Source of the DNA: Mixophyes australis
Taxonomy: Eukaryota; Chordata; Amphibia; Anura; Limnodynastidae
Direction: 5' to 3'
NCBI GenBank assembly: GCA_036250195.1
Contig: JAVHZZ010000007.1
Span: 160,162,150 to 160,226,149, forward strand
DNA length: 64,000 nt
Positions 21,750 to 35,000 of the stretch are shown here, in pieces. The notes below the pieces were generated by a model that was not told the origin of the DNA, made no database searches, and saw only the letters and a list, made by a program, of their open reading frames with translations. The translations under genes were made by a program, and so were the position numbers. Numbering within the stretch: the first letter of the stretch is position 1; the number at the start of each line of letters is the position of its first letter.

Positions 21750-22920
21750 GCTCTGTTAAATGGGAGTCTGAGTCCTGGGGCCTGGAGGGGGCTCTTTATA
21801 GAGGGGGAGGAGCTTCAGTTCTTGGTCTGTCCTGCCTCCTCTGGTGACACCTGCAGGTAGACCCAGGCATTGCACTGATAGTACAGGCTGCCAGAAAGTG
21901 GGATTTAACAGGACGGATAAATCTGCATCTTGCACAAAATACTGTAATAATGTAGATAAATAATAAAACTCAGACGTTATTTTCAATAAGTAGATTCATT
22001 AATAAAAGTAAATTAACAAACAGTGAGACAAAGAAGGTCTATATCCAAGGCATGCGGTATGTATGTAACACAGCAATCGTCAGCATCACGGTAACTGAAA
22101 TAAAATTATTACATTTTGATCTATAGGCAAGAAAATAGCAGAAAGTTTCAAAGTTCTTTTCCCCTCCACCTAATTCACCTGTAATTACTGCCAAAACCAA
22201 AGCGCAACTTTAACGTAAGTTATTTTCCCAAACTTTTTCTCTGTTACATGTACATTGTTTTTTATAACCCGGTGGCTCCATATAGGAGGATGGGAGACAC
22301 CCAGTGTCCCGGTGAGAAGTGATTAGGAATATAATAGACTAAGCATATAACAACCTGATATATAATTATTCCATTCTCTTATATTCCTATATTTTAATAC
22401 ATTGATGTATTACCAGACTTTATTTCCTTCTGCCTTTCCAAATGGTTCTTTCATTTATATGGCTAAAAAAATAGTTTTTAACATGATTATGTTCTGATTA
22501 AAATGAGTTGGTGAATTTGTTTAACATTTGCCCATTCTAAGCGAGAGATTCAAGTCAGAGCAATGTGTCTCCGGAACGTCCACGAAGAGGCAGCGTGACG
22601 TTATAGCACTCCTCACACCCTATAAAGGTGCACAGATTCCTCCCGTCTGCGCCTCACGTAACCAGCAACTCAATTTCCCCTAAAATCCACAATTATTCCA
22701 CCAAATTCCAGAAAGATCTTTGCAGTCACAACTGACAACAATTTACCACCACTAATCTTATCTTACATGAATGGGTCGTAATACCATCATTATTCCAATA
22801 ATAATCACCCTTTTGTGTATATGGCTGTATGTGGTTATACACATAATGTAACACAGTTCGTACGCAGTGTCTGGATTACAAGTGAAGAAATGGTGTATAA
22901 CTCATTGTGCGGGTACCAGC
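21750..22920. other. Intergenic space between convergent genes
   Basis: A-T rich unique-looking sequence between the LMLN 3' side and the dehydrogenase 3' end. I see no coding exon, RNA gene or clear repeat. Confidence 0.5.
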
Positions 22921-22922
22921 AT

Positions 22923-22928
22923 TTTATT
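22923..22928 (-). promoter_or_regulatory. Candidate polyadenylation signal of the dehydrogenase gene
   Basis: The plus strand reads TTTATT, i.e. AATAAA on the minus strand, 66 nt beyond the stop codon. The spacing suits a very short 3'UTR. Confidence 0.6.
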
Positions 22929-22993
22929 CAGACGTTTATATAGGTGTATATCCTGGACAATGGAAGATACCGCTTCACCCACAATCCTCTGTG

Positions 22994-23090
22994 CTAATAA
23001 TGCTCAGGGTGGTTCTGCAGACAGGAGATAAACTCCAGGACCGGCCGCCCTTCATAGCAGATCTTATACACAGCCACGAACAGGGGGAAC
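22994..23090 (-). CDS. GPD exon 8 and stop
   Basis: Acceptor TTGCAG; one base completes Lys318, then [17 protein letters not shown] to CLQNHPEHY and TAG at 22996-22994. It has no open frame from an ATG, but the match to the family C-terminus is unambiguous. Confidence 0.94.
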
Positions 23091-26000
23091 CTGCAACCGA
23101 GACGGAGAATTTGTCTGAAAATAAGGAGCTCAAAGGTTTATTATATTCTTCAGTGAGCAAATCTGTTCATTTTACATTTCCACAGAGTCACAGTCACCGG
23201 TGGAGGAGAAAGATATTTTCACATCACTTTATTCCAGTTTACAGAAATTGCAATTAGATTATATAGTGACACACAGCGGCTGCCGCCAGCGTGTGGGTGA
23301 CTGTTACACACTCGGATGTATATAGTGACACACAGCGGCTGCCGCCAGCGTGTGGGTGACTGTTACACACTCGGATGTATATAGTGACACACAGCGGCTG
23401 CCGCCAGCGTGTGGGTGACTGTTACACACTCGGATGTATATAGTGACACACAGCGGCTGCCGCCAGCGTGTGGGTGACTGTTACACACTCGGATGTATAT
23501 AGTGACACACAGCGGCTGCCGCCACCGTGTGGGTGACTGTTACACACTCGGATGTATATAGTGACACACAGCGGCTGCCGCCAGCGTGTGGGTGACTGTT
23601 ACACACTCGGATGTATATAGTGACACACAGCGGCTGCCGCCAGCGTGTGGGTGACTGTTACACACCCGGATGTATATAGTGACACACAGCGGCTGCCGCC
23701 AGCGTGTGGGTGACTGTTACACACTCGGATGTATATAGTGACACACAGCGGCTGCCGCCAGCGTGTGGGTGACTGTTACACACTCGGATGTATATAGTGA
23801 CACACAGCGGCTGCCGCCAGCGTGTGGGTGACTGTTACACACTCGGATGTATATAGTGACACACAGCGGCTGCCGCCAGCGTGTGGGTGACTGTTACACA
23901 CTCGGATGTATATAGTGACACACAGCGGCTGCCGCCAGCGTGTGGGTGACTGTTACACACTCGGATGTATATAGTGACACACAGCGGCTGCCGCCAGCGT
24001 GTGGGTGACTGTTACACACTCGGATGTATATAGTGACACACAGCGGCTGCCGCCAGCGTGTGGGTGACTGTTACACACTCGGATGTATATAGTGACACAC
24101 AGCGGCTGCCGCCAGCGTGTGGGTGACTGTTACACACTCGGATGTATATAGTGACACACAGCGGCTGCCGCCAGCGTGTGGGTGACTGTTACACACCCGG
24201 ATGTATATAGTGATACACAGCGGCTGCCGCCAGCGTGTGGGTGACTGTTACACACTCGGATGTATATAGTGACACACAGCGGCTGCCGCCAGCGTGTGGG
24301 TGACTGTTACACACCCGGATGTATATAGTGACACACAGCGGCTGCCGCCAGCGTGTGGGTGACTGTTACACACCCGGATGTATATAGTGACACACAATGG
24401 CTGCCGCCAGCGTGTGGGTGACTGTTACACACCCGGATGTATATAGTGACACACAACGGCTGCCGCCAGCGTGTGGGTGACTGTTACACACTCGGATGTA
24501 TATAGTGACACACAACGGCTGCCGCCAGCGTGTGGGTGACTGTTACACACCCGGATGTATATAGTGACACACAACGGCTGCCGCCAGCGTGTGGGTGACT
24601 GTTACACACTCGGATGTATATAGTGACACACAGCGGCTGCCGCCAGCGTGTGGGTGACTGTTACACACTCGGATGTATATAGTGACACACAGCGGCTGCC
24701 GCCACCGTGTGGGTGACTGTTACACACTCGGATGTATATAGTGACACACAGCGGCTGCCGCCAGCGTGTGGGTGACTGTTACACACTCGGATGTATATAG
24801 TGACACACAGCGGCTGCCGCCAGCGTGTGGGTGACTGTTACACACTCGGATGTATATAGTGACACACAGCGGCTGCCGCCACCGTGTGGGTGACTGTTAC
24901 ACACTCGGATGTATATAGTGACACACAGCGGCTGCCGCCAGCGTGTGGGTGACTGTTACACACTCGGATGTATATAGTGACACACAGCGGCTGCCGCCAG
25001 CGTGTGGGTGACTGTTACACACTCTGATGTAGGGGCAGGCTGAGCTGGGGGGCATCTGCTCCCCCGGGCCAGTCCCGTAGTGCGATACCTTGGGTGGGTC
25101 ACCTGCATCTTACTTTAAAATAGACTGCGGAGTCGGGTTGTGCCTCCCTCCCCTGCTGAGATGTCATTTAATAGAGCGGTAAGGAAGCAAAGAGGTGGGA
25201 CGGAGATTTAGGATCTATAACAATAGATTATAATGTATGGATGAGGTTGATCTTACTTGTCAATCATGTCCTTTTGTCTGAGGATCTTGTAGATCTCGGC
25301 TGAGGCCTGTGGACCCTGCAGCTTCTGTCCGTTCAGCATCTCTTTCTCCAGCTCCTCGATGGACTGAAACAATATGACAGAAATAGATGGATCTTCTACC
25401 ATGTATGTGACAGACTGAATATCACGTGGGGGGTAGTGATCTGTATATACTTTTATGTAAGTATTGTTGGCCTTATTACTAGACAGATACACAGAGGAGG
25501 GACATATCTATCTACCCCTGGAGCTGCAGCCTAAATAAGATGCATTAACCATCATAAGAGCACAGTGGTCTCCCTGTCACTCACTTTCCCGGTCTTGGCG
25601 AAGGCTTCCGCCACCTTGCGGTTCCTGCCCCCGTAACAGGTGGTGATGAGGTCCGCTACGCCGCAGCTCTCCAGGAAGGTGCTGGTGGCTACGGAGCCTT
25701 TACAGAACAGCCGAGCGAACGCGATCATCTCCATCAGCCCGAGCCGGATCACCGCGGCCTTCGTGTTATCACCGAAGTCTAGACCATCGCAAAAACCGGC
25801 TCCCACCGCCACTATGTTCTGATGGAGAGGATAATAATAAAACACAGGCCAGACACAGTACATGTAATAAAAACATACATGTCATACTCCATACATGATT
25901 TATATGACATGATATTTTACTAAAAATGACCTAAAGTGAAACTATCCTGTATTGAAGCTGTCATTCTGTGTCCTCAGGTGGCACATTGGGATATTTGGTG

Positions 26001-29000
26001 ATATCACCGAGTACCACACCTTCCCTGCTTCTAGGCCACTGTCCTACCGGTCAGAACTTTGCCAAAATTGTTGGGAGCTATATTGCTTGTCTGGACATCA
26101 TTACAGGCGGGGCGCTAGGCGTCGGCCTCGCATCTTCAAAAGTGATAGGTACGCCCCCATCATGACCCGCGATGCTGTAGGAGTGTGTCCCAGTTTCCAA
26201 GATCCAAATGTTGGGAGATGTCAGAATATGACACCTAATTCAGTGCTACATATCAAACAGTGACATTTACACAATGTGACTCTTAGTACAGAGATGACAA
26301 TTGTTCTTCTCACCCCGGGCACATCCTTATGTAATTCTGTACCCCCTGCCAAATGTCAGGCCACGCCCCCTTTTCATCACTCTGCCACCCAAGGCTACGA
26401 TACAATAGAGAATGTAAAAGTGCTACAGAAGCAGCAGTATGAAGTTATCCATGTAGCAAGAACAAAAACAAATACTTAGATTTTTACATTCATTGTACAA
26501 TCACATTGTACAATCGCATCTTCGTCTGCATTGCATGTTCTATCTCTGTCATGCTGTGTGCCCTCCAGCTTATCTGTACTCTGGGCCGATGGTTACACCT
26601 CAGTGTGGGACAGACTTTACCTTCAGCGCCCCACAGATTTCCACGGTGTCGCAGTCCTCCACCACGGTGATACGGAAGTTTGGTGTCTGCAACAGTTCTT
26701 TGAAGATTTGCCCGTGTTTCTGGTTTTTACATCCTGGGGAGAGAGAGAAGCAGTCAGTATTGTCGCCCTGTACCAGACACCGCTCACTCAGTGAGTCAGT
26801 GAATATTATATCCAGGAACTGGCTGGAAGCTGCCAGGGCATAGATAGAGCTTGTTATTCAGTGTGAGTCACCTGGAAGGAACGTGTTGTACTGGGATATG
26901 GAATAAGCCCCCAGGCGCTGAGAATTAATAATGCAAAATCTGTATTACACTAATCAGGTTTCACAATAACTCCACTGATACAATGTTACACTGTGTCCTT
27001 TACTAGTTATGTCATAGGCAGCCTTCAGGTCTGGTGGACAAGAGAGCATCATGGGAGATGACTCTAGAGATCTGCAGAACATTGCTAACTGAACCCCTTG
27101 ACCAATGCATGGAGTTATATTCTGCAGAGCGTTGATTCCTTTCTTCTGGAATATTTCTTCTAAAGGTAACTCCCTTCCTGGAAATAATTTCCTACAGGAA
27201 CTCTGCTCCTCCATATTTGTACCACTGACAGATGTGATTTCTTCCTCTTTTTGTCTCTGCGCTCGTTATATACAAAACGTGCGCACGTCCTAGGTTTGTT
27301 TGCAAAATGTAGATAAATGTAAAATCTGCTATTAGCACTTAATCTACATTACTATAATCTACATTACTGTAATCTACATTACTGTCTACATTAGGACACA
27401 AGTGAATTATCCGTCACATAAATGAAGTCATTATTATTATCACCGATTGTGGTCTCACAGAACTTCTCCTCCGCCACCTCGCTGGCAATGTTCGCACCCA
27501 TCAGGACACTGACTTCTATGCCCAGTTTCTCACGTATAATATCCGAGATCAGCTTCAATCCATCGGGCCCCTCGTCCACTCCCTGCAGGGACCAAGAAGA
27601 TTATGTGACAACATGACAAGTCCCAGCAGAGGGCGCTCTCACCCAGCTCCTGACACTGGTTCTACGCAGTTCAACACATGATCATGGGAGACGAAGGGTC
27701 TTTCATGACATGTTTGTTCTAGATAATGATGGCGCCACTGACTGTCCTAACCTAGAGGTTCCCAGAATGCTGGAGGCCTGGCTGGAAGACGTGAATTGTA
27801 GGTGAGGAGATAGGAATTATCCGCTACATGGAAAGTACCACTGACAACGTTCACCCTTAGAGGGAATCATGTTTAGTGACCCTCAACCAGTATTCTACAA
27901 GTGTCCATGATGTGGCCACTAGAGGGCGCTATTCTGTCTAAGTATATGGGGAGGATCTAATTATGGTCAATTTCTTACATTTGAAAAAAAAAAAAGAGAT
28001 TTTTTTTGCTCCAACTTTCTACCCTGTCAGACGTCAGCTTTCTTTCCAATGTGATTATCGTCGGTTAAAAAAATAAATAAAAAATCAGTGATGTTTTAAA
28101 GATCTCATCGCTTTCTCATTAATTTCAATGAGGTTTCCCACGTGTGCGTTACACGGCACTTTTAATTGGCTGTTTTTCCCCCCACATAAGTAGAGATTCA
28201 ATTAATCCCTACTGACATGGGATCAAAGCAGGGAGCCCCAAAATCCCCCTTAACCACCAGCCAATCTCAAGCCACCTGGGCCTGGCTGGCAGGAGAGGGG
28301 GTTGCTGGGAACTCCCCCTTTATTAGGATGGTTTCATAGCATTGCTCAGAGACACAAATGTGCAGTAACCCAAAAACAGCCAATCAGTATTTAGCTTTTA
28401 TGTCTGGTGCATGCTAGACACAGAAAGCCAAGCTCTGATTGGTTGCTGTGGTTTACACCTTTCAGTGATGTTAGTAAATCACTTTCTCTGACTTATTTTA
28501 TCTTGGCCAATAAACTGATTGTTCAGCTCTGACCCAGATGACTGTTCTGTGACCGTCGTTCCATCACGATTTACCTCTTATGGCTGGAATACATTAAGGG
28601 TCCCTAAAACCTCACGTCTCAGGTCTGATACCCCCATCATCATCCTCACCTTGATCAGAGAGATCCCGAAGGCTCCACACTTCAGGTGGCCAATGAGCTG
28701 GTCACAGATTCTGCTGATAAACTGGTGGGGCACCACAAACACCAGGATATCTGTGCCAGACACGGCCTCCACCAGCTCCGGCACCGCCAGCTGCAGGAGA
28801 GTATTATACTTATTAATAACACATAGTTATTAGGATGACAAGAAAACATCAGCTGGTAAACTGCGGCACATCCATCGCAAACGCCCTTTTGGGTTCTCAT
28901 GTGGGGTGGGGGGGGGGGGGAGGGTGCTGCGTTTGCCTTACTTAGGGCCCTCCACATTGCTGCACAGTGGGGGGGTGCTGCGTTTGCCTTACTTAGGGCC

Positions 29001-32000
29001 CTCCACATTGCTGCACAGTTTAATCCTCTTCTACATCTCTTACTAAGTCGCCAACATTCTGCAGCGCTGTACAGTATATATTGCTGGATAACATGACCAA
29101 CACATGTGCCCCGGTAACAGAATCCTACCCATAGGAGCTTATAATCTATTTTACATATCTATTATTCTTAACTCATAGAGTACGAATATGTTCTGCAGCG
29201 TTGTACAGTACAAGGAGATAATACAGACAACATAACAGTTTAACAGCTACTTAAATGATCATTTAAAGGTGAAAATCATATAAATGTTTATAAGTAATAA
29301 GTGATTTGTACAGAAAGATTCATTAATAAAATATTCTGCTTCATTTTAAGTCTGGAAATCACTGTATACTGAGCCCCAAACAAGCAGCAGATCCATCAAA
29401 ATCCACTGGGGGTGAACTGGATTCAGGGGGAGACGACCAGAATCTCCCTCTGTGGACGACCGTCAACCAGACTCAGCGTCTAATGGGCGGATTTGTCCAA
29501 TGTGTCCATCCCTTGTGTAACGACCTTCCCTTGGGTCCGCAGCTTTAAGGTGGGCAGACGTGGGGGTCGGAAGACTTGCAGATTACACCGCCTGTGTCTG
29601 GTCCACAGAAGACCCCCCACAGACCGATAGCACTCACCTTCAGACCCCATGTTCCTACATGTCTGGTAATCACCCAGTTTATGTGGGTTTAGATTATCTT
29701 GCATCAGGGTTACGTTAAGCCCCCCCGACGCTGCGATATTGGGACAATTACTGAATATAACCATCAATCTTTAGGACTTGTTCACGTCTGAGGTTTCTGC
29801 TGGGATAATATATGGTAGAAAAGGATACGACTATGGAGCGAGAGCTTCATTCCTCAGCTCATCTCTCTGCCAGGCTCTTACACTATACCCTGTATGGCTG
29901 AATGTACGTGTATAACCAGATATAATATAGAGCAGTGTGCTGAGGTGAGCTGCCACTACTTGCAGTAATTATACACATGTAAGCACTCATTTTATAATGC
30001 AAAAACAAATTCCCACCCAAGATACTGATATCTCAGCTCTTATATAGAGAGAGAAGCTGCTATCGGGGCATGTGGGGGTTATTTACACACGTGTGTTATA
30101 GGTAAACGCGCTCTGTTCTGATTGAATACGCAGGTTAGTGCAGGATACTGTGTTCACTTAATACAGACGTATTGCAAAGAGCCCACTTGGGTGTACTACT
30201 GGTCCCAGCAGTTCTCTGCTCATTAGTGTAAATATGTGTCTCTGTTTTATAGTCCTTGAGGTCCTCTTCTGGGGGGCTTCATACCACTGTGGTATCACTA
30301 ATGTAATGTGGGCAGATTAAACCAGGATCAGTTGGTGAGGACAGGGCTCAGCTCTCCGATGCACAGAGGGCGACAGTGTAGGGACCAATGTTATTGTATT
30401 GTCTGGATTCTGGGAATGAACAGATGATTTGGCAGAAGGAATTATCAGAACAGTCTGAGGACCAGGGGCCGGCCGGGCTGGGGGCATCTGCCCCCCAGGC
30501 TGGTCCCATAACGGGCCACCTGGGACTGGGTCACCTGCAGTTTTTTACCTTTAAGAGGTAATGGGCTGCTGAGTCGAGTCTTGGCCCCAGGGCTAAAATT
30601 TGGCTGCCCCCCTGCTGAGGAATTACTATCATAACTGTGTAACTGATCACATAAGTGTTACAAGCTGCTCTAGCCTGGCTCTCATCAGAGGCCTTCAGTA
30701 ATGTATGATATACAGAAAGTGCAATACATGGGACTTACTAGGAATTATGATTCACGGACCTTTATCAGATTGTCAGCTGTTTGGCTCTCAAGAAACCCAG
30801 TAAGGGTTAATCTGGTGCTGTTTGGGTGTTGGAGGGAATAGCTGTACTTATATAGGATCCAGTCAGTACAGGATCCCTGGTCAGCTGATGGATCCTCTCA
30901 GCAATTACCTGCACCCTGCACTGTACTGAGTACTACTGTGGCTGCCTGACAGTCTCACCTTTGTCTGTAGTCTGTGTGCACTGTATCGCTGCTACACACT
31001 GCTGTGCTGGGGTTGTACCTGTGTGTACTGTATCGCTGCTACACACTACTGTGCTGGGGTTGTACCTGTGTGCACTGTATCGCTGCTACACAGTGCTGTG
31101 CTGGGGTTGTACCTGTGTGCACTGTATCGCTGCTACACAGTGCTGTGCTGGCGTTGTACCTGTGTGCACTGTATCGCTGCTACACACTGCTGTGCTGGCG
31201 TTGTACCTGTGTGTACTGTATCGCTGCTACACACTGCTGTGCTGGGGTTGTACCTGTGTGTACTGTATCGCTGCTACACACTGCTGTGCTGGGGTTGTAC
31301 CTGTGTGTACTGTATCGCTGCTACACACTACTGTGCTGGGGTTGTACCTGTGTGCACTGTATCGCTGCTACACACTACTGTGCTGGGGTTGTACCTGTGT
31401 GCACTGTATCGCTGCTACACACTGCTGTGCTGGCGTTGTACCTGTGTGCACTGTATCGCTGCTACACACTGCTGTGCTGGCGTTGTACCTGTGTGTACTG
31501 TATCGCTGCTACACACTGCTGTGCTGGGGTTGTACCTGTGTGTACTGTATCGCTGCTACACACTACTGTGCTGGGGTTGTACCTGTGTGTACTGTATCGC
31601 TGCTACACACTGCTGTGCTGGCGTTGTACCTGTGTGTACTGTATCGCTGCTACACACTACTGTGCTGGGGTTGTACCTGTGTGTACTGTATCGCTGCTAC
31701 ACACTACTGTGCTGGCGTTGTACCTGTGTGTACTGTATCGCTGCTACACACTGCTGTGCTGGCGTTGTACCTGTGTGTACTGTATCGCTGCTACACACTA
31801 CTGTGCTGGGGTTGTACCTGTGTGTACTGTATCGCTGCTACACACTACTGTGCTGGCGTTGTACCTGTGTGTACTGTATCGCTGCTACACACTGCTGTGT
31901 TGGCGTTGTACCTGTGTGTACTGTATCGCTGCTACACACTGTTGTGTTGGCGTTGTACCTGTGTGTACTGTATCGCTGCTACACACTACTGTGCTGGCGT

Positions 32001-35000
32001 TGTACCTGTGTGCACTGTATCGCTGCTACACACTGCTGTGCTGGGGTTGTACCTGTGTGTACTGTATCGCTGCTACACACTGCTGTGCTGGCGTTGTACC
32101 TGTGTGTACTGTATCGCTGCTACACACTGCTGTGCTGGCGTTGTACCTGTGTGTACTGTATCGCTGCTACACACTGCTGTGCTGGGGTTGTACCTGTGTG
32201 TACTGTATCGCTGCTACACACTACTGTGCTGGGGTTGTACCTGTGTGTACTGTATCGCTGCTACACACTACTGTGCTGGCGTTGTACCTGTGTGTACTGT
32301 ATCGCTGCTACACACTGCTGTGTTGGCGTTGTACCTGTGTGTACTGTATCGCTGCTACACACTGTTGTGTTGGCGTTGTACCTGTGTGTACTGTATCGCT
32401 GCTACACACTGCTGTGTTGGCGTTGTACCTGTGTGTACTGTATCGCTGCTACACACTGCTGTGTTGGCGTTGTACCTGTGTGTACTGTATCGCTGCTACA
32501 CACTGTTGTGTTGGCGTTGTACCTGTGTGTACTGTATCGCTGCTACACACTACTGTGCTGGCGTTGTACCTGTGTGCACTGTATCGCTGCTACACACTGC
32601 TGTGTTGGCGCTGTACCTGTGTGTACTGTATCGCTGCTACACACTGTTGTGTTGGCGTTGTACCTGTGTGTACTGTATCGCTGCTACACACTGCTGTGTT
32701 GGCGTTGTACCTGTGTGTACTGTATCGCTGCTACACACTGCTGTGTTGGCGTTGTACCTGTGTGTACTGTATCGCTGCTACACACTGCTGTGTTGGCGTT
32801 GTACCTGTGTGTACTGTATCGCTGCTACACACTGCTGTGTTGGCGTTGTACCTGTGTGTACTGTATCGCTGCTACACACTGCTGTGTTGACGCTGTACCT
32901 GTGTGTACTGTATCGCTGCTACACACTGTTGTGTTGGCGTTGTACCTGTGTGTACTGTATCGCTGCTACACACTACTGTGTTGGCGTTGTACCTGTGTGT
33001 ACTGTATCGCTGCTACACACTACTGTGTTGGCGTTGTACCTGTGTGTACTGTATCGCTGCTACACACTGCTGTCTTGGCGTTGTACCTGTGTGTACTGTA
33101 TCGCTGCTACACACTACTGTGCTGGCGTTGTACCTGTGTGCACTGTATCGCTGCTACACACTACTGTGCTGGCGTTGTACCTGTGTGCACTGTATCACTG
33201 CTACACACTGCTGTGTTGGCGTTGTACCTGTGTGTACTGTATCGCTGCTACACAGTGCTGTGCTGGGGTTGTACCTGTGTGTACTGTATCGCTGCTACAC
33301 ACTGCTGTGTTGGTGTTGTACCTGTGTGTACTGTATCGCTGCTACACACTGATGTGTTGGCGTTATACCTGTGTGCACTGTATCGCTGCTACACACTACT
33401 GTGCTGGCGTTGTACCTGTGTGCACTGTATCACTGCTACACACTGCTGTGTTGGCGTTGTACCTGTGTGTACTGTATCGCTACTACACAGTGCTGTGTTG
33501 GCGTTGTACCTGTGTGTACTGTATCGCTGCTACACACTGCTGTGTTGGCGTTGTACCTGTGTGTACTGTATCGCTGCTACACACTGCTGTGTTGGCGTTG
33601 TACCTGTGTGTATTGTATCGCTTGTACACACTGCTGTGTTGGCGTTGTACCTGTGTGTACTGTATCGCTGCTACACACTGTTGTGTTGGCGTTGTACCTG
33701 TGTGTACTGTATCGCTGCTACACACTACTGTGCTGGCGTTGTACCTGTGTGCACTGTATCACTGCTACACACTGTTGTGTTGGCGTTGTACCTGTGTGTA
33801 CTGTATCGCTGCTACACACTGCTGTGTTGGCGTTGTACCTGTGTGTACTGTATCGCTGCTACACACTGCTGTGTTGGCGTTGTACCTGTGTGTACTGTAT
33901 CGCTGCTACACACTGCTGTGTTGGCGTTGTACCTGTGTGTACTGTATCGCTGCTACACACTGCTGTGTTGGCGTTGTACCTGTGTGTACTGTATCGCTGC
34001 TACACACTGCTGTGTTGGCGTTGTACCTGTGTGTACTGTATCGCTGCTACACACTGCTGTGTTGGCGTTGTACCTGTGTGTACTGTATCGCTGCTACACA
34101 CTACTGTGCTGGCGTTGTACCTGTGTGCACTGTATCGCTGCTACACACTACTGTGCTGGCGTTGTACCTGTGTGCACTGTATCACTGCTACACACTGCTG
34201 TGTTGGCGTTGTACCTGTGTGTACTGTATCGCTGCTACACAGTGCTGTGCTGGGGTTGTACCTGTGTGTACTGTATCGCTGCTACACACTGCTGTGTTGG
34301 CGTTGTACCTGTGTGTACTGTATCGCTGCTACACACTGATGTGTTGGCGTTGTACCTGTGTGCACTGTATCGCTGCTACACACTGCTGTGCTGGCGTTGT
34401 ACCTGTGTGTACTGTATCGCTGCTACACACTGCTGTGTTGGTGTTGTATCTGTGTGTACTGTTTCGCTGCTACACACTACTGTGTTGGTGCTGTACCTGT
34501 GTGTACTGTATCGCTGCTACACACTGCTGTGTTGGTGTTGTACCTGTGTGCACTGTATCGCTGCTACACACTGCTGTGTTGGTGTTGTATCTGTGTGTAC
34601 TGTATCGCTGCTACACACTGCTGTGCTGGTGCCTGTGTGCACTGACTAAGGCTGAAGTCTATATTTACTGAACTATGCCCTGTCCTGCACTGGTTGTGTC
34701 TGGTTCACCTGCTGTCACACTAAGTCTCCTGTACCTGTGTCACCTGCACCCGCTGAGCCATGCGTGGTATTAAGGAGACGCGAGTGACGGATCCGTCCTG
34801 ACTCCATGGTCGTTACTGTGCGTCCGGATACAGTCTCCGCCGTGTACTACGTTACAGCTCCTCAGCTTCTCCCTTTGTGTCTCTTGTTCCGGTTCTTTGT
34901 GTCAATGTTGAACTTCTTCTACTTTGCTGCAGTTCTGATCTTTATTATGAAAGGAGCTGGGATTGGATCTTCTATTCTAGTTAAAGACTGAACTTTTATC

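Noticed and set aside
23262..25025. Regular repeats resembling a CRISPR array
   Set aside because: Units are tandem without unique spacers, and the context is a vertebrate intron. The same holds for the other arrays.
25952..26263. Plus-strand frame in GPD intron 5 with a glycine-rich stretch
   Set aside because: No family resemblance, no splice context, and it is antisense to an intron; probably repeat-derived or chance.
30961..34671. A 1236-codon open frame and two more long frames on the plus strand
   Set aside because: Made of a 47-bp tandem unit without stops; all frames are open equally, composition is cyclic, and it lies in an intron of the GPD gene on the opposite strand.
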